A stretch of DNA of 64,000 nucleotides from Gavia stellata (lineage: Eukaryota > Chordata > Aves > Gaviiformes > Gaviidae). Below, one piece after another: positions 1-13,400 of the stretch. The notes beneath the pieces are model-generated. The model was not told where the DNA came from. It ran no database searches and saw only the letters and a program-made list of their open reading frames with translations. Position numbers and translations under genes: made by a program. Position 1 is the stretch's first letter; every line of letters begins with the position of its first letter. The stretch is taken from assembly GCF_030936135.1 (NCBI RefSeq), contig NC_082613.1, positions 930,001-994,000 on the forward strand, given 5' to 3'.

Positions 1-3000
1 CCCGAGCACGGGCCACACCAGCGACTGATGCAGCCCGAGAGGTTAAAGGGGTGACAGAGGGAAGGCCAACCCGCAGAATCGCGCTCACTGCAGAGCTTCC
101 CTGCCTCCGTGAGGAGCAGGATGGGACCCTCTTCCTTGCAAGCCCTCGGCGTCCTCCCTCCTCTCCCGCCACCCCGCCGCGCAGCGCATCGTCACATTGC
201 CCTCGGGGAGGTGAACACGCACCGCTGCCAACTTGCCATGATGGAGGCAACACGCTCTGCCCGCCCGAGCCCCCAGGCTGCTGCTGGCCCCGATATTACC
301 AGCAGCCGTTGTCCGAGCTCTGCTCAGTTCCAAGCTACTTCATAGACAACAGGACACTTCAAAGCAGTCCTGCGATGGCATGCTAATAACCCCTCCACGA
401 GCTCTGCACAGCAAAAGGCTCCTGCGCAGATGTGCTAATTGCTCATCTGCCCCTGCAGAGTAATGCCACATGCCCGGCTACAGTCCCAGGGGATACACCC
501 CAAAAGACAAACCTATATTTCAAGCTATATTTGCAGATGAAATGTCAATATCCAGCATCTCTGTCTACTACAGGTCAACAACTTAAGGCAAAGAGAAGCA
601 CAAAAACCCTCCAAGAGCCTTTCGGGCATGGATGGACACCATCTGGGTTTGAGCACCTTTTTCTGGCCATCCTGGGTGTCACAGGAGCCCTGTCTTACCA
701 GTCCATTTGACCAGAACCCCTGCTTTGAAAAGCTCTGCCCCCAGTCCCACCACTGACGGTCTCTTTTTGCTCTGCCCCCTCGCCTTCCACGCACAACTTG
801 CAGCGGCTTTGGAGGCAGCCAGCGTAAAGGCCACTCGAGGGGAGGTTTTCGCCTGCCCTCCGCAGTCAAAGGTGCCGCCTGACTCGTGTCAACTTAAACC
901 CTGGGTTGCTATTTGGCCGACCAAGCATTAGAAGATTTGCACATCGGAGGCAGTCAGCGGTCTGCTGCAGCCAGTTTTATTTCACAGGAGCCCACGCAGG
1001 CTGGAGCTTTAACCCCTGAATTTCCGCCCTGGCAGTGCCCGTGGCTGAGCTGCCGGCTGCTCCGCTGCAGCACCGCTCTGCCTGGGCTGGCCCAAGTATG
1101 CCAGGATCCGCGGTGGCAAACAAAGCAGCCGCCTGCATCAGTGCTGCTGCAGTCTCCTTTCTTGCTCAAACACAAGCTTCTCCCAGTTCACGTACAAATA
1201 CTCATTTTACACGCAGAACTTCTCTCCTTCGTGTCTGCCAAGACTGTTCGGAAGGATTCAATAGACAGTTCTTCTGGAACAAAACACCACTCACTGGGTT
1301 TGTTCTCTGTTGCCCCATTCCCCGCTTGGAGGGGTGACAGCCTCCCGTCAGGCACAGCCAGCTCCAAGCACACCAACAAAGGCAGGAGCCAAGCTGGCGC
1401 GAGGGGGACAACACGCTGCGGACGTCGGCTGGTCGCTGGCAGACCCACGGGGGCTGGTGGCAGTGATGTTGTCAGGACCATTGTCAAGGCTCCGCCTGGT
1501 TCCCAAGCTCCAAGTCATTTCACAAAGATGTTTTTCTAGAAAAGGGATAACTGTGAATTAATAAAATACGAAGGCAGGCTGTACAGCACAAAGCATCATT
1601 CCACCACTTGGGTTTACCTTTGTGTTCAACATCATACGTGCAGTAGAGCTCAGGCTTAGATAAAAAAACCAAACAATGCCACTTACTTGTTAAAAGAAGG
1701 TAAGTATCCAGTTCTCATCAGGCATTTCCCCCATAACTCTAAACGCAGAGGAGAGGAAGCATTTGCAGGCATCCCTTTCTTCCCCTGCAACCGAAAAGAC
1801 GACCCGGAGTCTCAGCGTGGCCCCTCCTTGAGACGCTCCTCCGCCCTTTGCCGGGGGAAGCTGCTCCCCATAGCTTTGCACTAACCCTTTTTAAGGCTGC
1901 AATCCGCGCCTCGCTGGTGCTTACAGCGATGATGTAGTGGAAGCTGCCACATGTTTAAGCTTTCCTAACTGTCCCCTACGGTCTACTAAGTATAATCACC
2001 AAATAATGTGCGCAAACATGAACGCGTCCTTGGTAATTAGGGTGCCGCCACGGCAGGGATATCGGCCACGCAGCTGCCTCTCTGGCCAGCCACCACCATC
2101 CCAGTACCTCACCGTCTTGCACGCATTAGCAGAACACCGCGCAACGCTCCACTTTCCCCTGAGCAAAGCTGCTGACAGGTTGCTGCTCAGGATTTTAGGT
2201 AATAAAAATAACAAACTATCAGTGTTTTAAGGACCAAGTGTTCAGAGGAAGGATTATGAGCCTGTACAAGTGGTGTATTTGCACTTCACGCCAGCTGCTT
2301 CCCTGAATAAATCTGTATGGCCAGGTCTCTTCCCCACTGCACCGAGTCTCACCCCGCAGAGCCTGTGGCCCCATTCTGCTCCAGGGCCAGTGCCACGGGA
2401 CGGAGCCGCGGCAGACGACCACCCTCGATGCCTGCAATGCCACAAGGAGGATCACAAGGCCAGAGAGAGGACTGCAAAGGAGACATTTTAACCGTTGATA
2501 AAAATAATAAAGCTCAGAAGTCCTTTTCTTGGTCTCAGGTCTCTGCTTTTCCCAGCAATCCTGTACCCGCTCCCAAGAGATTTCACTCTCTGAGAAGGGA
2601 CAGAGGCAGCAACATCCCTGCGCCGTTTGTCACCTCTGAGCAACCTGCTCAGCCAGTTCTGAATGAGCTCGGTTTTCATCATGTGTGGTTTTAAGTAACC
2701 TATTCCAAGGGATGTCTCTGCTTTCCCAGGATTCTGGGAGGCCAGCGCACCCCCACCAGGCACCTGAAAACCCAGCCAAGACGGGGCGAGGCTGCGGAGG
2801 CTCCTGCCTGAGGATGCTCCCGTCCTGCCACCTGCACACCCGCTCAGGAATGCTCCGCTGGTGATGGGAGCTCCGGGAAACCCGCCCGCCTGCACGCTGG
2901 GGCGCAGGAGGTAGTTCAGGGGATACTCACTAACAGCTGCAGTTACTGTAAACATGAAGATTGGCTGTAAATATTCCCGATCAAAAATGACAATGTGAGG

Positions 3001-4310
3001 TAACAAGAATTACAGCATTTTCCCACCGTTTTTTACTGCATTTTGGCCAGTCTGAAACTAGTTTTTATTAGCTATAACTCTAAAATTTAAGTGTCTGCCC
3101 CTAAAATGGAGCTGAACCCAGATTTGTTTGCTCAGAGGAACAGATCTTACATCATCTTAGGAGATCAAAAGCTAGAGACCAAAATAACTAACACTTTGGG
3201 GACAAGGCAATTAAAACCAGAGATAAATATTTACATATTTCTTTCCTTTTTAACAGCTACACATAAGTAGAAACCTACTGCAAGGGCTGACAGGGACCCC
3301 TCAGCGCCACAGACTGTTCTGCGCTTGCCTCGTTTCAGCCCTTCCGGCGTCTGCATGGCACAAGCCCTGGAGACCCACTGGCACTGCAGCTGGAACCAAA
3401 TCCTGCTCCCCGGTCTCCCACGGCACCCGGCCAAAGCCTACAGGTATCTCTGAGGAGGAAACCCTTTTGGCAGGAACCAGGCATCCTCCCACACCTTCAA
3501 ATAAGAATATACAGAGTATAAAAAAAGCACATGTTAATTAAAAAACCAGTCACAGCAGCTAATAAAACACTGGGAGGTAAATATCTGCTCTGATGAGATT
3601 ATTCTGCCACAGAGCCAGGGTCCCACTTCACAAAAGGCCAGCTGATATTAACAGGCGAGTATTCCATGTGGTGGTACCTACGTCTCCCCCTGACAGCTTC
3701 CACAGCCTGACACTGCGGGTGCTGCTGAAGTAATGATAAGCCTGAGACTTTTTATATACAAAATGAGAGATATGTTCTTCAAATGACCCTCCAAGAGCTC
3801 AGAAGCTCTGAAGGGACCAGGGATGAAATCCAACCATTCACAATCTGCTGAACAGATAAAATAAAATTAATTCATGAAGATTCTCACTAAGGACAAGCTC
3901 AACAATTTATGGAGGTTCTTGCCAGTTTAACCTTACATCTTCTCCACTAAATTATTTCTGCAGGAATTGTGACTTTAAGAAACTACAAGAAAGTTATCTG
4001 CCAAAAAAAAGAAAAAGGGGGACTTGCATCCTCTCAGGGACATGGACAGAAATAACAACTTGTGGGGTTCAGTAGCTCACAGCAAACATTAGACCAAAAT
4101 CTATGACTCTCAGGCTCCGCATGGGTCAGTCGAGCACAGTCTTGTTTAGAGATCTGCCTGATGTAAAGTCAGGACCCCCCTCAGACCGTATTTCTGCATT
4201 CAGTACAGGTCAGTGTTTTAGTTTAGTTTCCTCCTGAAGATACTCTAATGCCCAGTCAAGAAGATCCAGTCATGAGCATCTCTAGACGCGGGCTGGGCAA
4301 CCGCACTCAC
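1..4310. other. No gene recognised (left edge)
   Basis: I see no exon with both a convincing open frame and paired splice sites in this stretch. The open frames present are short and do not resemble a protein family. It may hold 3' exons or the 3'UTR of the minus-strand WD40 gene to its right, or be intergenic. Confidence 0.5.
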
Positions 4311-4449
4311 CTTTACAGCGCTCTGCCCAGAATTTGCCCAGCATCCCACCTTTCTTATCTACTGATGAAGCGTAAACGCAGCCATCCTCAGAACTGGTGA
4401 TCAGGATAGTCGTGTCAGGATTTTGCTCACATTTCTGTTGTAAAGTCGC
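4311..4449 (-). CDS. EFCAB8: EFCAB8-like exon (WD40 repeat), most 3' one found
   Basis: 139 bp, acceptor CTCCCGTCTAG, donor GTGAGT. Only phase 0 is open: it includes [20 protein letters not shown], then [20 protein letters not shown] and WAERCK. The phase does not follow directly from exon 5093-5185, so at least one exon in between was missed. Confidence 0.7.
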
Positions 4450-7400
4450 CTAGACGGGAGGACACAGAGCGACTCATGCATTGCCTGCTCTCCTTCCTCC
4501 ATGGCCAGTGGGTAGGATGCAGAGCAGGACCGACAATTCCAACCTTTCGTACAGCTGCTGCTTCACCCCTTAGACTTTTCTGCCAGTTTCGCTCATTTTG
4601 GTTTTGCTAAAACTTCAGTTTTAGCAGCGGCTCTCTGATTCTTGAGAGAATCAACACTTATCTTGACATTTTCATCTTCTGCTGGTTGGGCCGTCTGCAA
4701 ATGTCAGAAGCATCATCACATGCCCAAAGCTCCTACACTTCAAATTGTACCCCACAGACCATTACAGTCCCGCTTTTATCTGAAGTACATTCTGCACGTT
4801 TGAAGTCCGTGACAGCGCTTTTTGAGGGGCATTTCTTTCAAGATTAAGCATAAGAGAATGTCTTGTAAAGACAGATTCTGCAGCCACTCTTCTGAGATAT
4901 AAGCCAGCCAGAATTAGAAAGCTACGCTGCTGACCAAGCCAAGGCAGAGGGAAAAGCGAGAATGCTGGGAGGTGATGCTCCTTCATTTCTAAAAGAATGT
5001 GTTGCCTGGGAACAGGATTTGCGGAGAAGAAGCAACAGCGCTTACACAGCGAGAACGGTTTGGATAAAGCCAGAGTTTGCTCCAGCTCTTACCTAAATCA
5101 CAGGACCACACTTGCTGATGTCCTTTTGCTTCAGCTGTCTCTTCTCCTTTGGGCTGTTCCGTGACAAGTGAAGCAGATGCCAAGTCTGCGAAAGTAAAAA
5201 ACAGGAAACAGAAGTCTTTAGCACCTTGAGGCATCGTGTAAGACCGGCTGTATAAGCCCACCCAGCACGTTTTCCTCTCACCAGCCTCACTTGTAGGTTG
5301 CGCAAAAACTTTGTTTCTCGTGCATACTTGTTGGGGATTCCTCTTGATTCTCAGTAAATGTCTGACCACTGAAAATGAGTCATGTTTCATCACGAAAGCC
5401 TCTATTCATGTTTTCTACTATCTTTCTTTCATCGTGCTGCATTTAATACCATTCATTGGCTTCAATAATAAGCACTAAGAGCAAAACAGTATCCACTACT
5501 AGAAGCACTTGGAAAAGTCGAATCGCTTGTTTAGAGACACGCCTGTCAGGGTGGCTACAGCAGTTCCCACTAGAATCAACTTAAAAGGGCTCCGTTGAGA
5601 ATAGGACAGAGCCGTCAGCTCAGCACAGGATCAACTCCACATCCAAACAATAGTCATCAGAATACCAAGATGATGAAATCCCCTCCTACTTTCCTTAAAA
5701 TCAACTGCTTTGGGAAAGATAAGGTAAAGAACACGATGCACTTGCAAAGCATGCAACAATCCTGCTCAGGTGCTAGCAGTGCCATCTGGAATCTGCAAGA
5801 GATTCTGAGCACCAACATGTAAATCAGAGCACTCAGTGAGTCGTGATCAGAGTTTTAATCAAAGTTTATTCCATTGATGTGGCAGAAGATTTGTTCCACA
5901 TCAAGCTGTTTATGTTATGATGTGCAAGCGAGTAGATTTAGCTCATGTTTCAGTCTGCTAGAAGCCAAGATATTTCTTAGAAACACGGTCCATTTAATTC
6001 TACTTGTTTTTTACTGCTGGAGTACTATTAATATGCCTATTGCTTTTATTTGGATAACTTCTCCATCACTCTTCAACTTGTTTCTAGTGGGCACGTCTCC
6101 AAAACCACAAAACCCCTGCAAACACTCACCATCATCCCAGCTCAGGAAAGGCTAAAGACAGACAGGATTGCAGAACAGTGGTAAAAATAATGTAATAAAG
6201 CCCATCTCCATGTATTAATTAGCACTGATGAGAAACAAATTTAACTTTTAAAACAACTTCTTATGTAAGTGTAAGTGAAATTTGATGAGCTGGACAATGT
6301 ATAATTTGAGTGCCTGCATGAACTAAACAAAGCATCCATCAGAAGAACTGGTAGTGTCGTCGTCCAGAGAGAGGGAGCAGCTCCCTAAGCATGCCCAGGT
6401 CTCGGATACGCCTGTGCCATTAGAAATGGGGTGATTTCACTACAGACCTGATTGCATCAGGAGATCAGCTCGCGTTTCCAATGCTGAAAGACACGCATCT
6501 TGCACAGGTTCATCCAGCATTACAGAAGGATGCCTTTGCATCCCTGATGGATTGCGTAGCTAGGGCTCATGCAAGCTGTACCCAAGATCTCATCAGTTAT
6601 GCACCAACTCTTTATAATGTATAACTTCAGAACTATTAATTATACAAATTTATAAATGAGAACAAAGAACAAACTCATTGCTAGCTCTTGATGGAGACAG
6701 GACATGATAGCTATCAGACAAATGTAGTGGCATGATAACTAGATTAGGAGATCCGTAAATAGAGCTTGTTGGAATTGGAGGCTCTGTAACCATTTTAAGG
6801 CAGAAAGGAAACAATGCCTTAAGGACATCTGCAGTGCTGTGTTAGCAGTGAGTGCGCCGTGAAAGCCTAGCATATACCGAAATACCCTGTCATGCAGAGC
6901 CTGTCTAAACCATCATCTCCTTGCAGGTACGTTGAGAAGGATTTCTCTTCTCTCACCCACGCTCCTCTTTCACCAGCAAGGTGGTGCATATGGAGAAGTT
7001 GCTTACTGTACTCTAACAGGCATCAACAACCAGACAATGGTCCATCGATATATTCCTGCCAGGAATGGTGTGCAACAAAAGCGATCCATCAAGTACAACA
7101 CAGTAAAATTGCATTAACATGCAACAAACATCGTGAGGCCAAAAAGACAGGGAATCAGAAGGCAGAAAAGTTCTAATTGTATGAATGCTACTTAATTATT
7201 TTTAAGGTTACAAGAGAACTCTGACAGGATATAGGCTTTATAGAGCAGCCTTTGCAGAAATTTCTACCAAACTTACCACAAGTCTGCCCTACTACTAGAA
7301 CTGTACCACCATTAACGCCGACCAGCTTCAAATCGCTGATTAAGACACAAATCTCAATATTACTACTAAAACAGCAAGTGTCAGAAATAATAGCCGTTAT

Positions 7401-10400
7401 AAGCATGTACGATTTCAGCTGCAGAATGGAGAAAAAAGAACTTTTATGGTGCCTTGCCAATAACATTGGTCTCTGGGGAACCATCAAAACTGAGGATGCC
7501 TTTCTCTAAAGCAGTCACTGATGGCCTAGGAGCAGAGAATACACAGCTATGCATGAAAATTACAGCAGGCCATTTCAAACACGTTGCAGATTCTCAGCGA
7601 AGGCTGCGTAAGACAGGTCTGTGTGTCTGTCTGAAAGAGTCTACGTGTAGGAGGGGAATTCCAAAGTAAGTAAAGAGGGCACAAAAGGGAAAGTTATAGA
7701 AAAATCAGAGAATATTAGAGAGGAGAGATTGGATAAAAAGAAGGCAAGGCAAAGAAAGGAACAAAGGAGAGAGGTTTATAGAAGTACCCAAACTTTGAAC
7801 CTCTAACGGCCACAGACAGAAACTCCTGACCTAAACAGATTTAGAAAAACGCCTCTGTCCAGACAGTGAAGCTCAACCGATTAGGTCCATACCCAGGTAA
7901 AAAATGATTACAGAAGAGCAGGGGCCATTGCTGGCCTTCACTTCATGCAAAGCTAATGCTGCATGCAAGTGCTATGCAAATTCTTAACTCTGTTCCCAGA
8001 AGGAAAACCAGAGAAAGCCAGCACACAGCGGGTCCCTTCACTCCTTTTTGAGGAACAGGAGAGGAAATCTCCTTTTGCAGTGGGCTGGAGTAGGCTTTTG
8101 GAAACTGTTAAAGACTGCAAGGAGGAGGAAAGACAAAGGTGCATGATACCACAATCCAAGCAGAAAAGGCAGCAGAGAAAGAAGATGTGGAAAGAGCAGC
8201 TCAGGAGAGGGATCCAGCACGTGCTCTTCCTGGGAGCTGGAACGACTATGAAGCAGAAGTCAAGTGCAACCACTCTTCATGCAACCCCTTGGGTAGCACA
8301 ACAGCCAGGACTGGGCTCTGGCAAGTAATGTAGTCAGTGATTTACAACCTAAAATCAGAGTCCTAACAGAAAAATAACAGCCTGTCAGTGTAAGTGATGG
8401 TGCTTGCAGAGGCCTGCCAGCCTCTCGGAGCAGCCGCTTACAGCGACCGCTGGCAAGGAAAAGGAATGGCCAGCCTGGGCAATGGGCTCTTCGGGCGGGA
8501 GGGAGGGCCAGGGGGGCTCCTGGTTTGCTTTGGGGATGGTGGGATTCTCTGGTTTACAAGTCCTGGACATCCCCCAGAGCAGGAGGCTCAGACACCTGAC
8601 GGGCGCTTTCCGGATCAGTAGCACCTGGTACCCTAATGGAAGGAACACAGTTACTGCTAAAAACTGGAACATTGGCAAAAAAGTTGGCGAACGCTGTGAG
8701 CACAGGTGAAGGAGGCAGCTCGGAGCCAACTGATTAAAAACCAGGATCAACTTTCAGCTTTAAAAGGGGCCCAAACAAGAAGCTCACACCTAAGTCACAT
8801 GCCAAGATGCTTGGAAATCAGTATCTCCTTGCACTAGAGAAAAAGGCTTTGCCAACAGAAGAGGCATTTCTAGAAGGAACCTCCTTTGGACTGGCTTTCT
8901 CCACCCGCTTGCCATGAAGCACACATGAGGGATGGCTCTGAGGAGCAGTTCTGGCCCTGCGGCGCGATCCCAGGTTTGCTCAGTTGCTACAAAGAGCAGC
9001 CATGGTTTGAAAGGATGCAGGTGCATAGAGTAACAGCAGCAACGGGCCCCCGCAGAAAGGATTTAAACAGCCAACAGCACACCTTAAATGCCCAATTCTG
9101 AATATTTGGGGGGCAGCCAAGAATTTGCAAGCCACTCACGGGCTGAAACGCCTTCATATACAAAGCTTATGCGCAAGAAAACCCAAAAGACGACATTCGG
9201 CAGAGCTGACCCCGGCTAACCCCCCGGTGAGCCCTCCCCGGGACCCGCGCAGCAAACCCCGCGCTGCGGCGGCCACGGAAGCGCCACAGTACCACCTGGT
9301 GGCGACCCCCCCGCTGCAGCCGGAGCCGGGACGGGCCCCCGATTCCCTCCGCCGGCTCACAGGAGCCTCTGATGGGCGGCGGACCCCCACACCACCCCCG
9401 GAATTCGCTCCCGTACACCGAGAGGGACCGCCAGAAGCTCTGGGTTTAAACCCCCCCCGTTTGTCAGAGGCGCAGAGAAACGACTTTCGCAGGAGAATGG
9501 CCACAAGCCCGCGTGCAGAACAGTCTCCACAGCACCGCACCGTTTCCTTTAAGTGCATCTATCCAGATGCAAGAGAAGATGCAAGAGAAAGATTTTATTT
9601 TTTTTAGTAAGACAAGACAGAATGTACAGACTGATGAATTACGACAGCCGCAGAAGACTCAACATTATCCTACCCACCAGCATCAAAACCAGAGAAGTTT
9701 CAGAGTCCAGGTGCCAGCAACTGGGATTTCAGACTCTTGGAAGCGGTAATTTAACATTCACATCTTTTGTTATTGCAGAATTGTTTGGACAGGCGAAACC
9801 GCAGTTGCAGAGACCCACAATTTCCAGGCAGACATTACTCAGCCTACGTCGCTGAAGAGCAGAGCGTAGCCCAAATAGGTAAAAGAGAGAGGAAACAGCG
9901 ATTACTGAGGGTGAAGAAAACAGCGCAAACAATACAGCCGTAGATAAAAAAATTGTCAGTTGTCTCCCAACTTTAGAGCAGACCAGCTACAGAAACATGT
10001 TTGGACAATTGCCAGCGTGCTAAATAGCAGCTATGGGGCTTTCTGTTGTACCCCATTAGCTTCCAGGAGATGGTGGATTGCTGCCAGACTAAATGCATTA
10101 GGAGAGCAGAGAAGGGGGATGGGAGAATGCAGAGCCACAAGAGGGGAAAAAGTGAGAAACTGTAATGAAAAAGAGGAACGAGATGTGTATAGAAGAGGCT
10201 CAATCAAGGAGTGTGAGCAAAGAAGAAAGAGATGGGAAGAAGAGGAAAAGGGGAATTCAAACGGTGGGAAAGTTGAGTAATATTGCAAGAAAAGGCAGAG
10301 AAATAGGACTGAAAGGTGAACCGGAAAGTTGAGGGAGGTGATTGACCAGGAAGACATGCGATTTGTGCAGGTGAGCAAGGAGACCCCCAGCATCCCTGTT

Positions 10401-13400
10401 AAACTAGCCCTTCTTTTTTGGGGTTCCTTCCTCCTCCACTCGCCTGGGAAGGCAGAACCCAAATACAGTACAACCGCCCTTTCCCTCTGACCAGAGATCC
10501 AGCTTCCTCCACTACCTTACCCCATCTCTCTGCAAACGTCTAAGCCTCCCCAGGCTCAGCCTCTCGAGGCAGGCTTCCTCGTCAACACCACTCCCAAACT
10601 CATCGTGAGTCTCCGGTCAGCGGCTGCTCAGCCTGAGCCTCTCTGCCACAACCTACTGCCCAAGTCACTGCTCAGCCTCGCTTCATCCCCCCCGCACCTC
10701 GACTGCCAATTCTGCCAAAGGCAAGACTTCTCTGCAGGCAGAAGACCACAAGTTTTTGCCTTGGACGTAAAGCCCTGAGCCAGTCCACTTCACTCAGGTT
10801 CCTACGCCAGAAGGAGAACGCCTTTGGATCCCCTTCCAACCCAAGCGGATGCCTCCAATGGACAATGCTTCACAGAGTTTTTCTACAGAAACTCATCCTG
10901 TCATACCCAATCATTCTCCCACTCTGCAGGAGCTGTCCTCTTACAGCCTAAAACAATTTTCAAAAGCTTCATTTATTTACAGGTTAAAATTAAAAAAAAA
11001 AAAAAACAAACACAAAAAAAGTGAGCCCCTTCCACATTTTCTCCACAACTCATGTTTCCCAGCACCTGAAAGTCTGAATCACACAGAATCACTAAGGTTG
11101 GAAAAGACCTGTAAGATCATCAAGTCCAACCGTCACCCCAACCCCACCATGCCCACTAACCCATGTCCCGCAGTGCCACTTCCACACGTTCCTTGAACAC
11201 CTCCAGTGATGGTGACTCTACCACCTCCCTGGGCAGCCTCTTCCAGTGCTTCACCACTCTCTCAGGAAAGACATTTTTCCTAATATCCAGCAGCCTGAAC
11301 CTCCCCTGGTGCAACTTGAGGCCATTTCCTCTTGTCTGGTACCAGTATGTTCTACTTGGAAGGAAGAGAATGTTAAAATACAGCAGCGTTGCCTGATACC
11401 ATTGTGCAACGGATAAATTACAGAACAGAGGCAGAGACCTGTCTTACCGGAGTTTGGCTGTGTTATTTTAATGGAAGCGAAGTAAGCATCGTGGCTCTTA
11501 TCAGTGGTTGAGCAGGAGGCAACAAGCTTGAGCTCAGGAATGAACTTTATCTGGTGGCACCAGTTCCCAAGGAGCACCTGCCAAAGAGGAAAGATTTCAC
11601 TTAATGACACTGTGGTTTAAGCCTCGATGTGTTCTCCTGCAAACGCCTTGCTTTTAGGGGAAGAGATGGGGTGGGGGGGTCCATTTAGTCTAGCCCACTG
11701 TTTCTGCTTCTTCAGAAAAGAAAGAGTCCAGAGGAACACAGATGGTAAAATATAAGTCTGAGGGGCAGCAGAAAAAGAGGAGGGAGTGGAGGGCACTGGC
11801 CACAGAAGGAGGAGAAAAGAGAAACACACAGAAAGCCAAAGGAGAATGGAGAAGAGAGTATTTCTGTGCATAAGAGTGGTTCAGGATAAACAGAAGACTG
11901 AGCGCACATCATTTGCACCGAATAAAGGCCATGAGAGCGTCTTAACTGCAACAGGAGCAGTAACATCCCCGCAGAGGGACTCCCCTCTCCCCAGTCCTGT
12001 GAGCAAAGGTTACGTGAAGACGCATTAGCCATCTGGGGCAGCGCGAGTGCTGCGTACAGCCGAGTGCTGGAGAGGGCTCACCCCGACGTCACGGCTCTTC
12101 GGAGAGCTGGCCCTAGCGGGGTGCGGACAGCAGAGTTGCTCCCAGAGCGCAGTCCCCTGCTCCCGGTGACACGGAAGGCGCAGGAGCAGCGAAGGGCGAT
12201 TCCCAGTTTGATATAAGAAGGTAGGAGGAAGGAGAGAAGTAGGAGTGCCACTGATCCACTGGTATTAATATTTATATTACGCCAGTAGCTTATGAGCAAT
12301 AAAATATTCAACAACAATTTTATACGCAAGATTCACTGCCTGTTTGAGATACACAGCCACAACGACAGTTTGCTGCACTGCCTTACAAGACAAGGCTCTG
12401 AGGTCTTCCCTGTAAAGTACAGAGTTCTTGAAGAGATGTGTCAGGTCTCCTGGCAGGAGACAAATGCATTGCCTGAAGACCTGGAAGAGAGTTACAAATG
12501 GTTGAAAAATATATCTAAAATGGCAGAAGTAAAGTGATGTTTAATTGTCTCCATACCATTTAGTAGTGAGAATGAAAAAAATAAAACGTAAAAAGGCCTT
12601 ACTACTTGCAAAACATGAATGAGCAGTGAGTGGGAGCCTGAATTAATCCATGAGTAACAAATTAGAGATTACTTGGAATTTGCCACTATGACTACACTGC
12701 AACATGGTCAGTGCAGAGCTCAGTCCACACCAACTGAAAGCAAAAGTTCCCACCCCCAGTGCTGAGCAGAATCATCTCTAAGAGTTAGGAGCAGAGCCCA
12801 GAAACAGTGAGCATTATTTTACACCCCAGGGAATGCAACCGGAGCTCACGAGCCCTGTTTTTTTCCCCTCTCAGGGACCCCCTTCACGAACGGGAGGCAC
12901 AGACGTCTGATCCAAAGTCCTGTTGTAAAGAAGTCATTCGCTCGTTTGGAGAAGCATCCCACCAGTAATCCAAGGCCGTGTCACAGCTGTCCCATTCAAA
13001 GAGGCAAAAGATCCCGTCACATTTGTTGTCACCAATATCAAAGAATTTGGTGCCAGGTCTGCAGAGAGAGATCCCATGACACAGGGCTAACGGCACGCTG
13101 ATGGCACCGTGGCTTCACACGCTTTAACGTAAGGCATCCGCAGCCATTCTGACAGTGATTCACAGGCACGCACAGTATTAGACACACTGGTAACATCCTC
13201 AAACACAAAAATCAAAAGCCAAAGGCAAAGTTCCTTCGACTTCCAAGGCAAAGACACTGTGCACAGCCCCAGAACAGGTAGTAATTTTTGTAAATATTTA
13301 CCAACAGTTTCATCAGCAGATCCTATCTCCAGCAAGCCGACATCGCTCAGACCCACATTTCTGATGTAGTCCCTGACTCATCTAGCCAAGAGAAGAAACT

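Noticed and set aside
7005-7053. Candidate 49-bp minus-strand exon with acceptor CCTGGCAG and donor GTAAGC
   Set aside because: Splice sites look good, but inclusion would break the phase match between exons 7277-7365 and 5093-5185.
9125-9607. Plus-strand 160-codon frame over the CpG patch
   Set aside because: Resembles no family, has no splice context and is explained by GC content.
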